Below, one piece after another: positions 1 to 6,891 of a stretch of 11,382 nt of DNA. The notes beneath the pieces were generated by a model. That model searched no databases, was not told the DNA's origin, and saw nothing but the letters and a program-made list of their open reading frames with translations. This DNA is from an uncultured Lachnospiraceae bacterium (GTDB lineage: Bacteria > Bacillota > Clostridia > Lachnospirales > Lachnospiraceae): positions 1 to 11,382 of the forward strand of contig CADBRG010000015.1 of the NCBI GenBank assembly GCA_902797015.1. The letters run 5' to 3'. Each line of letters opens with the position of its first letter. The stretch's first letter is position 1. A program made the translations under genes and the position numbers.

Positions 1-28
1 CAGTCTAAGCATTAGAATGGGCAAAAGA

Positions 29-54
29 AAAGCCCAGGCTTTAACCTGGACTTT
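29..54. terminator. Imperfect hairpin, possible terminator of an upstream gene
   Basis: Positions 29-38 and 45-54 can pair (AAAGCCCAGG with CCTGGACTTT, one C/A mismatch) around a 6-base loop CTTTAA. The bases after it are only moderately T-rich on the plus strand (GTCTTC); on the minus strand the hairpin is followed by TTCTTTTGCCC. It may close a gene lying left of the window. Direction cannot be decided. Confidence 0.4.
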
Positions 55-67
55 GTCTTCAGTCTGA

Positions 68-107
68 CGTCACTTTTTTCAAAAAAAGTGGCGTTTTGTT
101 TTTTTGA
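68..107 (+). terminator. Intrinsic terminator upstream of the MFS gene
   Basis: CGTCACTTTTTT (68-79) pairs with AAAAAAGTGGCG (82-93) with one G/T wobble, giving a stem of about 12 bp, followed by a T-rich tail TTTTGTTTTTTT (94-105). This is a standard rho-independent terminator read on the plus strand. It presumably ends transcription entering from the left and separates that unit from the transporter operon. Confidence 0.65.
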
Positions 108-205
108 TCGATGTGTAAGAATTTAGGTAACAAAAATGTAACCGGTTCAGAAAGAGTTCCAATGTTGTTTGAAGTTTTTTAAAGGATAAAAGAAGGGAGA
201 AAAAA

Positions 206-1522
206 ATGGCACAGGAAGCGGCAAAAAATTCTCGGAAATTTAAGGGATATGCAGTTCTGCTTTGCGTTCTGGGTATCGTATTTATGTTCCTGTACTCTGG
301 TCTGCAGAACGATCAGATCAATATCATTCAGGCATTCATTACGGAAGCCGGCGGCGGATGGGCTGCATCAGCAACACAGCTGCCGATGACAGTCGGTAAC
401 TTTGTCTGCATTATTCTGACATTTATTTATGGAACACTGTTCATTAAATTCGGTGTTAAGAAACCGTTGATCATCGTCATGATCATTACCGCGATCGCAA
501 CACTTGGTATCGTTGCAGCAAACGGTCTTGATTGCAACGGCGGCGCAGCATCCGGTAACTATGGATTGTTCTTCATTTCTCTGTTTGTTGTACGGTGTGG
601 ATGTATGATCCTGCAGATGGCAGGCTTCATGCTGGTAGCAAACTGGTTCATCCGGTTCCGCGGACAGATCATGGGTATCATCACAATGGGATCTCCGATT
701 TTCTCAGTTGTCGGAACTTCTGTTATGACAACCATGATCGCAAACAAGATGGGTGGAGATTACCGTCCGTTTTATGTAGGAATCGCAGTGATCATCGTAA
801 TCATCTGCATCGTTGTAGCAGTTGGTATTAAGGACACACCGGAAGAAGCAGGTCTCTATCCGGATGGTGCGGATCATGCACCACTTTCCGAGGCGGATGA
901 GGAAGTAAAGCTTACGGTCGCAGACGTATTAAAGCAGAAGAAAGCATGGCTTTTGATCATCTCCTTTGGTGCATTCCAGTTTATCATCAATGCCTGCATG
1001 GGTTCGATGGCAGTACGGTATATGTCTCTTGGCGGTATTGAAGTATGGCTGACAGCAGTCAAATGGCTGTCCATGGGTGCAATCCTCGGTATTCCGATGT
1101 CCTATGTATTCGGATTCCTGGATGATAAGTTCGGATCGGTGAAGGCTTCCATCGTTTTGGGTCTGACAGAGCTGATCCCGGTGCTTTGCCTGATGCTGCA
1201 GCCGGAAGGCGGACACGTTGGTCTGATGATCGGATGGGGCTTCGGTGTAGCCTGCATGACCGGTGGTGTGCCGACTATGCATCCGTGTATCACAAGTTAC
1301 GCATACGGACGTCGTGAATACCAGTCCGCAAACCGTATTATCATGGCAATCCAGCTGATCCCGTCAGCGGTTGCGGCAATGATGATGGTTATGTTGATCC
1401 AGAGCGGGAAAGCAACAATGGCATATGGAATCCTGATCGTGATCATTATTGTAGGCCTGATCGCAACGTTTGCAATGCTGAAGATGAAAGATGCCAATGC
1501 GGCAGACCGTATGTATGACTGA
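206..1522 (+). CDS. MFS transporter, OFA (oxalate/formate antiporter)-like
   Basis: A 438-residue integral membrane protein, the usual size for a 12-helix major facilitator. Hydrophobic segments begin near residue 14. The cytoplasmic loop between helices 2 and 3 reads YGTLFIKFGVKK, a form of the MFS signature, and the loop between helices 8 and 9 carries the related GFLDDKFG. The central cytoplasmic loop (about 209-240) begins TPEEAGLYPDG at residues 211-221, a phrase common in OFA/monocarboxylate-type MFS proteins. The start ATG is preceded by GAAGGGAG (192-199) at 6 bases. By family it would move a small organic anion by antiport or proton symport; the substrate is not readable from sequence. 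The next gene starts 54 bp after its stop on the same strand with no terminator between, so the two are probably co-transcribed. Sure of MFS, less sure of the OFA subfamily. Confidence 0.88.
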   Translation: MAQEAAKNSRKFKGYAVLLCVLGIVFMFLYSGLQNDQINIIQAFITEAGGGWAASATQLPMTVGNFVCIILTFIYGTLFIKFGVKKPLIIVMIITAIATLGIVAANGLDCNGGAASGNYGLFFISLFVVRCGCMILQMAGFMLVANWFIRFRGQIMGIITMGSPIFSVVGTSVMTTMIANKMGGDYRPFYVGIAVIIVIICIVVAVGIKDTPEEAGLYPDGADHAPLSEADEEVKLTVADVLKQKKAWLLIISFGAFQFIINACMGSMAVRYMSLGGIEVWLTAVKWLSMGAILGIPMSYVFGFLDDKFGSVKASIVLGLTELIPVLCLMLQPEGGHVGLMIGWGFGVACMTGGVPTMHPCITSYAYGRREYQSANRIIMAIQLIPSAVAAMMMVMLIQSGKATMAYGILIVIIIVGLIATFAMLKMKDANAADRMYD

Positions 1523-1564
1523 CAGAAATAGTTTTCTTAGACAAAGAGAAAATATACATTGAAA

Positions 1565-1570
1565 AAGGAG
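1565..1570 (+). promoter_or_regulatory. Ribosome binding site that fixes the lipoprotein start
   Basis: AAGGAG lies 6 bases before the ATG at 1577. An in-frame TTG at 1559 would put this site inside the coding sequence and add six lysine-rich residues ahead of the signal peptide, so ATG 1577 is the preferred start. Confidence 0.8.
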
Positions 1571-1576
1571 AAAAAA

Positions 1577-3541
1577 ATGAAACGGAAAAAGGTAGCGTTA
1601 CTGTTGACGGCAATGATGATTGCAGCTATGACGGCTTCCATGGTGGGCTGCGGCAGTTCGGAAGTAGCTCCGGCCGGATCTTCAGCGGGCGGTGAGGCTC
1701 TGTCTGAAGCAGGCGGCGAAGGCGGACCGGGTGGACCGGGCGGCATGGACAAGACACCGGTTGAAGGACAGATCGGTTCCTGGAATGGCGGCGGTACAGA
1801 TGCCTCTACAATCGGCGGAAACGACTATGACTATGATGCAGCATTGTTTGTCAGCGCAGATGGCATCGATGAGGATCAGTCAACAACAGACCGCATCAGC
1901 GGCGGATCCTATGACGCATCTGCTGCAGACGGTATCACAATCGAAGATTCTGAAAGTGGCAACAACGGCATTATCGTAAAGGATGCGGAATATACAATCA
2001 AAAACAGTGTATTCAATTTCCTGACAGATGCAGACGGAACAGATACCTGTGACTTCTCTGGTAAGGGAACGGTTCTGGCAGCATTTGGTGAAAACGCGAA
2101 GCTGACGGTTGAGGATACTGAAATTCACACCAGTGGTGTTGCAACGATGCCGGTATTTGCGGACAGCGGATCGGTCGTATCACTTCATAATGTAACATTA
2201 CAATCGGATGGCGGAACACTTTACAAAGACTACCTGAACACACCGGATCAGCAGCTGATGGTAGCGCCACCGTGGATCCTGGGTATCATGGGAACCGCAC
2301 GTGGCACCAATATGGAAGGCGATGATACCACGACCAATGTTACGGATTCTACAACATCAGCAGGTGCATGGGCAGTCCTTTCGACAGATGCCGGAAGCAA
2401 TATGTATCTGAATGTTTATAACACCAGTCTGACGCTGAACAATAAAGATGAGAGCGTATCAGCACTGCAGGCAGAGGGTGGCCAGATCTCTGAAACACTC
2501 GATAATCCGTATACATCCAATTACGGTTCGGGATATGGTACCTATGCGATTGGTAATGCGGTTGAGACATTCGCAGGATCCGAGCTGAATGTCGGTACCT
2601 ATGCAACCATCTTTACAGGCGGAACGGCAACTTATACCGATATCAAGGCAGGCGAGACATATGATCTGAAGAATTCTGCAGGCGAGACGACTGAGACCTA
2701 TGAGGCACAGGAAGATAAGAATACCGTGATCAATTCTGATACATTCGGTTTCATGTTCCACCAGGGCGAGAATAAGATCGCAATCGAAAACGGTACGGAA
2801 GTCAATTCTGAATATGCAACCTTCCTTGTAAAGACAGGTGCTTCAGATGAAACGATGACGGCAACGGTAGACAATTCCACGATTAAAAACGGTGGTGTGC
2901 TAATCCAGGTAATGGACAATGATGATGCGACAACCGGCGGCATGATGGATGCAGACGATCCGGCAAACACCAATGGTGGCAAGATGAACTTTAAGCCGGT
3001 CCATGAGGAAACTGCAGGATTTACAACTGATGCAGCCAAAGCAGCTGAACAGGTGCAGACATTTACCTTTACCAACGGAACATATGACGGTAATATCTAC
3101 AATGCTTCCGGATCAGACGGACTGGATGCTTCCGCACTGAATGTAACGCTTGGGGAAGGCGCAGTCTTAAACGGCGCAGCAGCTTCTACCTCAGCAATTC
3201 ATGTAACCTATGATGGTTCCGCAGCGTTAAAGGCAGACGGCGGAAATGCGTTTGACAATGCAGATGATGCAGCTGCATATGCGAACCAGTATCAGCTGAC
3301 TTCCTTTGGCATTGATGAATATTTCAACATCGGTCATGTTGCAAATATGATCAATGACAATGGTGCCAATGCCGTTAACATGACACTGGACGGTGATGCG
3401 GTATGGAATGTGACCGGAACATCTGTGATTTCTGCACTGACCATTAACGGTGATGCACAGGTTATAATCCCGGATGACGTAACATTAACTGTAAACGGCA
3501 AGGAATACAGTGGAACGACATTAAAAGCCGGCGATCTGTAA
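1577..3541 (+). CDS. Large secreted lipoprotein, predicted beta-helix fold, function unknown
   Basis: A 654-residue protein. Residues 1-25 form a lipoprotein signal: MKRKK, a hydrophobic run (about 6-23) and the lipobox-like MVGC with Cys25 as the expected lipidated residue. A Gly/Pro/Ser/Glu-rich linker follows (about 26-62, including GGPGGPGG). The rest is acidic and rich in Asp, Thr, Asn, Gly and Ala, with short alternating strand-and-turn stretches such as YTIKNSVFNF, KLTVEDTEIHTSG, VVSLHNVTLQSDGG and ALTINGDAQVIIPDD, a pattern seen in right-handed beta-helix, pectate-lyase-like and autotransporter passenger domains. No catalytic motif is recognised. It should sit on the outer face of the membrane or wall. 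It follows the MFS gene and ends 38 bases before a strong hairpin, so the two form a small operon. It could be a polysaccharide-binding or adhesive surface protein; this is inference from fold style only. Confidence 0.82.
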   Translation: MKRKKVALLLTAMMIAAMTASMVGCGSSEVAPAGSSAGGEALSEAGGEGGPGGPGGMDKTPVEGQIGSWNGGGTDASTIGGNDYDYDAALFVSADGIDEDQSTTDRISGGSYDASAADGITIEDSESGNNGIIVKDAEYTIKNSVFNFLTDADGTDTCDFSGKGTVLAAFGENAKLTVEDTEIHTSGVATMPVFADSGSVVSLHNVTLQSDGGTLYKDYLNTPDQQLMVAPPWILGIMGTARGTNMEGDDTTTNVTDSTTSAGAWAVLSTDAGSNMYLNVYNTSLTLNNKDESVSALQAEGGQISETLDNPYTSNYGSGYGTYAIGNAVETFAGSELNVGTYATIFTGGTATYTDIKAGETYDLKNSAGETTETYEAQEDKNTVINSDTFGFMFHQGENKIAIENGTEVNSEYATFLVKTGASDETMTATVDNSTIKNGGVLIQVMDNDDATTGGMMDADDPANTNGGKMNFKPVHEETAGFTTDAAKAAEQVQTFTFTNGTYDGNIYNASGSDGLDASALNVTLGEGAVLNGAAASTSAIHVTYDGSAALKADGGNAFDNADDAAAYANQYQLTSFGIDEYFNIGHVANMINDNGANAVNMTLDGDAVWNVTGTSVISALTINGDAQVIIPDDVTLTVNGKEYSGTTLKAGDL

Positions 3542-3579
3542 ACATACATAAAAACGATTTTTCAATACCCCTCCTTTGC

Positions 3580-3613
3580 AAGACTGCTGCGCGTGATGCG
3601 CAGCAGTCTTTGA
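3580..3613 (+). terminator. Strong hairpin terminator after the lipoprotein gene
   Basis: AAGACTGCTGCGC (3580-3592) and GCGCAGCAGTCTT (3598-3610) are perfectly complementary over 13 bp around the loop GTGAT. The downstream T-run is short (TTTG within 3609-3612), so termination may rest mainly on the stem. It lies between the transporter/lipoprotein pair and the sensory cassette and marks the operon boundary. Confidence 0.75.
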
Positions 3614-3647
3614 TTATCACAAAAAAATGCACTTTTATCACAAAAAA
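3614..3647 (+). promoter_or_regulatory. Two direct repeats 21 bp apart, candidate response-regulator operator
   Basis: TTATCAC followed by six or more A occurs at 3614-3626 and again at 3635-3647, so the start-to-start distance is 21 bp, or two helical turns. The second copy ends 7 bases before a plausible -35 hexamer. AraC-family regulators commonly bind direct repeats of this spacing just upstream of -35, and an AraC-type response regulator is encoded in the same transcription unit. The assignment of the binder is inference. Confidence 0.5.
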
Positions 3648-3654
3648 GGACGTT

Positions 3655-3682
3655 TTTATATAGGGTGTGTTTCCTGTATAAT
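3655..3682 (+). promoter_or_regulatory. Promoter of the binding protein-kinase-regulator cassette
   Basis: A perfect -10 box TATAAT lies at 3677-3682, with TTTATA at 3655-3660 as a weak -35 (4 of 6 consensus bases) and a 16-base spacer. Transcription would start near 3688-3690, at the ATGATG of the first gene. A weak -35 next to direct repeats suggests an activator-dependent promoter. Confidence 0.5.
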
Positions 3683-3686
3683 TAAA

Positions 3687-5030
3687 ATGATGAATGATAG
3701 AAAGCCACCATATCACTTTTTTTCAAAGCGCAAAGTATATCTGGTAGTCATATTGGCTGCGGCTGTACTTTTTGCGCTTTTTTTCAGCCTGTTGTCAGAT
3801 GCCTTTGTGGAGGGACGAAACCGCAGAAATCAACAGCAGGCACCGGAGGTGACGGAGCTGGTACTGACGTTTGCGTTTCAGAACCCGCAGTGGAATGCGC
3901 AGATTGAGCAGACAGTCGAGCTGTTTGAACAGGCGTATCCGCAGATTCATGTGACTTATGTGGCTGACTATGAACATAATGTTTATGAAGATGTCCTGTC
4001 CAGACGGATCGCGAGAAATGAACTGGGGGATATCGTGCAGCTGAAAACACCGGCGGCCTATGTGGAAGGCGGTTATCTGACACCGCTGCCGGATCAGTTC
4101 GGGAAGGAAGCTTCGTACTTTTATCAAAAAGATGGACAGACTTGGGCAGTTGGTGCGGTAGAAACGACGAGCGGGATTCTGTATAACAAAAAACTTTTCG
4201 AAGCGTACGGTCTGACGGTTCCGGCTTCCTATGATGATTTTCTGAAGACCTGCAGTACTTTAAAGGAGAACGGGGTTATACCGGTTGGCGTAGCCGGAGC
4301 AGATCTGTGGCATATGGAATACTGGGTCAATCATTTTTTCCGGACGGATGTATTGGCGGGAAATGAAAACTGGCTGGAGGATTGTGCAAAAGGTGAGGTG
4401 GCCTGGACGGATTCGGAGCCGATCGCGATGCTCGAGGATATGAAAGCCTTATTTACAAATGGCTATGTGAATGCTGACTGGCGGGCGGTGCGTGACACCT
4501 CTCTTCCCTATATGCTGCAAACCGGAGAGGTTGCGATGATCTTTACCGGTCCGTGGACGGCAGCAGGTCTGCAGGATACAGCAGATTTTGAAGCGGGCTG
4601 GTTTATTGTGCCGGACCGGGAGGGAAGGACTTTTGCGGCCAGAAATCAGGATACTTACTGGGCGCTGACCGAAAAATGTGCTGAAGATGAGGCAGTTTAT
4701 CAGGCGGCGGTTACGTTTTTGGAATTTTTCTATTCAGAAGAAAACTATGGCAGGATCTGTGAGAATACGCTGGTATTTCCCGTAAAAGAGCTGACTGCGA
4801 AAATTACAGATGAAAAGAGCATTGGATCAGAGATCATGATGGCCAGTCGCAATAGTGATGACCAGATGACGCAGTATATCGGAGACAGCAGCTGCCCGCA
4901 GAATTTTGAAGCGGAAATGCTGCATCTGATCGAGGATTATCTGGATGGCGATATATCATCCGATGATGCTGCGGGGCAGATTCAGCAGTCCTGGGAGAAT
5001 CGGATGAAAACGGAGGGAGTGTATGAATAA
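3687..5030 (+). CDS. Membrane-anchored extracellular solute-binding protein, probable sensor partner
   Basis: About 447 residues of the family 1 (carbohydrate-type) extracellular solute-binding fold: ELVLTFAFQNPQWNAQIEQTVELFEQAYP with a downstream VTYVADYE, then GDIVQLKTP, a hinge-type stretch GILYNKKLFEAYGLTVPASYDDF and MLQTGEVAMIFTGPWTAAGL are characteristic. The N-terminus has one hydrophobic segment (about residues 17-37) after a basic stretch and no lipobox cysteine, so it is probably held by an uncleaved signal anchor. Start choice: an in-frame ATG at 3627 lies inside the direct repeats, upstream of the promoter, and has no ribosome site, so 3687 or 3690 is preferred; no clear Shine-Dalgarno precedes these either. 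The last 8 bases overlap the kinase gene. No transporter subunits are nearby, so a ligand-sensing role with the kinase is more likely than uptake. Confidence 0.82.
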   Translation: MMNDRKPPYHFFSKRKVYLVVILAAAVLFALFFSLLSDAFVEGRNRRNQQQAPEVTELVLTFAFQNPQWNAQIEQTVELFEQAYPQIHVTYVADYEHNVYEDVLSRRIARNELGDIVQLKTPAAYVEGGYLTPLPDQFGKEASYFYQKDGQTWAVGAVETTSGILYNKKLFEAYGLTVPASYDDFLKTCSTLKENGVIPVGVAGADLWHMEYWVNHFFRTDVLAGNENWLEDCAKGEVAWTDSEPIAMLEDMKALFTNGYVNADWRAVRDTSLPYMLQTGEVAMIFTGPWTAAGLQDTADFEAGWFIVPDREGRTFAARNQDTYWALTEKCAEDEAVYQAAVTFLEFFYSEENYGRICENTLVFPVKELTAKITDEKSIGSEIMMASRNSDDQMTQYIGDSSCPQNFEAEMLHLIEDYLDGDISSDDAAGQIQQSWENRMKTEGVYE

Positions 5031-6891
5031 ATTGAGAAAACTCGCTCCGAAGACAACCTATCAGAAAATGATACTGGGGTTTTTATTGTTCGGTGTGCTT
5101 CCGTTGATGGTTCTGGGTGTTATTTATTTTGCAAGGTATCAGAAGACCGCAGAACGCGTTATGATTGAAAACTATACGCAGATCAACGAATACTTTGCGA
5201 AAAATACGGAAGACATTATCGACTCCGCAGATGAAGCACTGGGTCGTCTTTATGACTATTCGGATGAGTCCGGCCTGACGGTTTCGTCCGTGCTGGAGTC
5301 TGATGAAGTGAATGACAGTCAGCGGGAAATGGTGATCCATAATGCGCTGCAATTCAGTATGGAAAGCAGTCCGTATATTGCTTCGGAACGGTTTTGTGAT
5401 CAGGTGGGAAGGGTCTACAGTCTTTATGTTGACCAGGATAAAGTCCTCCGTATGGATCAGACGTTTACGTCGTTAAGAGAACTGCCGGATGCAGGGAAAG
5501 ATATCCGTGACCTGAAGGTTATGGAAACGATGCCGGAGGAAAGCATCTGTGTCAGATCTGATGATTATATCTTTTCGCTTTCCAGAAATTATATGGATAT
5601 CAGCAATATTAAGCTGACAAAGGACCGTGTTCTCGGAACGGCATATGCAGATATTAATATCTCGATTCTGGAAAACGTTGTGGACAGTATGAATGTGGAA
5701 AACGGTGTCTTCTATATTTATAATCCGTCCAAAGGGCATTATCTGTATGCCGAGGATCCGCATGTATACCGGTACGAATCGAATCCGCTTAGCGAGTACC
5801 GGAGCCGGATCAGCGGTGAGAACGGACTGGTCAGCGAGCATGGGAAAATTTTACTGTACCGCCAGTTGGACGGAACAGATCTGTACAGTGTACTGCTGTT
5901 AAACAAGCATCATATGATGGGACCGTATTTTCAGGGCAGGATTTTTATGATCCTGATACTGTGCTTCGTGATTTTTGCATTGATGCTGCTTTATATGTGG
6001 TTTTCCAATCGCCTGATGGCGCCCGCGAAACAGCTGAAGGCCGGAATGGAAGAAGTGCAGAAAGGAAATATGGGGGCACGCGTCGAGATCCATACGGCGG
6101 ATGAGATGGAAGATATTGCGGAAGGGTTTAATCAAATGGCCGCAGACCTGGAGCGTTATATCAATCGCGTCTATGTAGCAGAGATCATGCGGCGTGACGC
6201 AGAACTGAACGCGCTCCGGATGCAGATACAACCGCATTATCTGTATAATACGCTCGATGTGATCCGAATGACGGCTTTGGAACAGGAAGATCCCAAAACA
6301 GCCAGAATGCTGGAAAGTCTGGCGTTTCAGCTCCGGTATGTGATGGGAAGTCATACGGACAGGGCGCGCCTTGGCGATGAATTGAAAATGCTGGAAGAAT
6401 ACTTTGTCATTATGCGGGTCCGCTATGAAGACCGGATCGCACTGCATATTGATGTAGACGAGGAAGACAGAGCACTCTGGATTCCGAAGCTGATCCTGCA
6501 GCCGATGATTGAGAATGCGATCCGACACGGCTTGAGGCCGAAAAAGGAAGGCGGGACGATTGAGATCAGAACGATCAGAAAAGAAAATGATCTGAATATC
6601 GTTTTGATGGATAACGGTGTCGGAATCGATGCCGACCGGCTGGCTTATGTCATGGATCTGGTACGCAGCAAGGATATCACAGCAGGTGTCGCTACGGGTG
6701 AAGTCAGCGTCGGCATGAAAAATGTCTACGACAGGATCCGGATCAACTGTGGGGAAGCGTATGGATATGATATTGAAAGCATACCCGGAGTCGGGACGAT
6801 CGTAACCTATCATCTTCCGGTCTGGCTGCAGGAAGATGAAGGCAATAACAGGGGAGAAAAGGATGGCTTGGCGAGTGATCATAGCGGATGA
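5023..6891 (+). CDS. YesM/LytS-type sensor histidine kinase
   Basis: A 622-residue membrane kinase. Transmembrane helix 1 is about residues 16-37, an extracytoplasmic sensing region follows (about 38-303), helix 2 is about 308-328, then HAMP (about 329-382). The His_kinase domain has the phosphoacceptor His405 in QIQPHYLYNTLD. The ATPase domain shows the N box with Asn498 (MIENAIRHG), the G1 box DNGVG at 530-534 and a G2-like VGMKN at 563-567. This arrangement is typical of the kinases paired with AraC-type regulators in Firmicutes. The start ATG lies inside the end of the binding-protein gene (8-bp overlap), with AGGGAG just upstream, so translation is probably coupled. The ligand signal probably comes through the binding protein encoded before it; this is inferred from gene order. 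Confidence 0.93.
   Translation: MNKLRKLAPKTTYQKMILGFLLFGVLPLMVLGVIYFARYQKTAERVMIENYTQINEYFAKNTEDIIDSADEALGRLYDYSDESGLTVSSVLESDEVNDSQREMVIHNALQFSMESSPYIASERFCDQVGRVYSLYVDQDKVLRMDQTFTSLRELPDAGKDIRDLKVMETMPEESICVRSDDYIFSLSRNYMDISNIKLTKDRVLGTAYADINISILENVVDSMNVENGVFYIYNPSKGHYLYAEDPHVYRYESNPLSEYRSRISGENGLVSEHGKILLYRQLDGTDLYSVLLLNKHHMMGPYFQGRIFMILILCFVIFALMLLYMWFSNRLMAPAKQLKAGMEEVQKGNMGARVEIHTADEMEDIAEGFNQMAADLERYINRVYVAEIMRRDAELNALRMQIQPHYLYNTLDVIRMTALEQEDPKTARMLESLAFQLRYVMGSHTDRARLGDELKMLEEYFVIMRVRYEDRIALHIDVDEEDRALWIPKLILQPMIENAIRHGLRPKKEGGTIEIRTIRKENDLNIVLMDNGVGIDADRLAYVMDLVRSKDITAGVATGEVSVGMKNVYDRIRINCGEAYGYDIESIPGVGTIVTYHLPVWLQEDEGNNRGEKDGLASDHSG
6850..6856 (+). promoter_or_regulatory. Ribosome binding site that fixes the response regulator start
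   Basis: AGGGGAG sits 6 bases before the ATG at 6863, inside the kinase reading frame. A longer in-frame start at 6836 would place it within the gene and add nine residues (MKAITGEKR) that are not part of a receiver domain, so 6863 is preferred. Confidence 0.75.

Noticed and set aside
1559..1576. A TTG start for the lipoprotein, six codons upstream.
   Set aside because: It would place the Shine-Dalgarno AAGGAG inside the gene; ATG 1577 has ideal spacing and begins a normal lipoprotein signal.
3627..3686. An upstream ATG start for the solute-binding protein.
   Set aside because: It lies in the direct repeats ahead of the TATAAT box, lacks a ribosome site and would put an extra 20 residues before an otherwise complete signal anchor.
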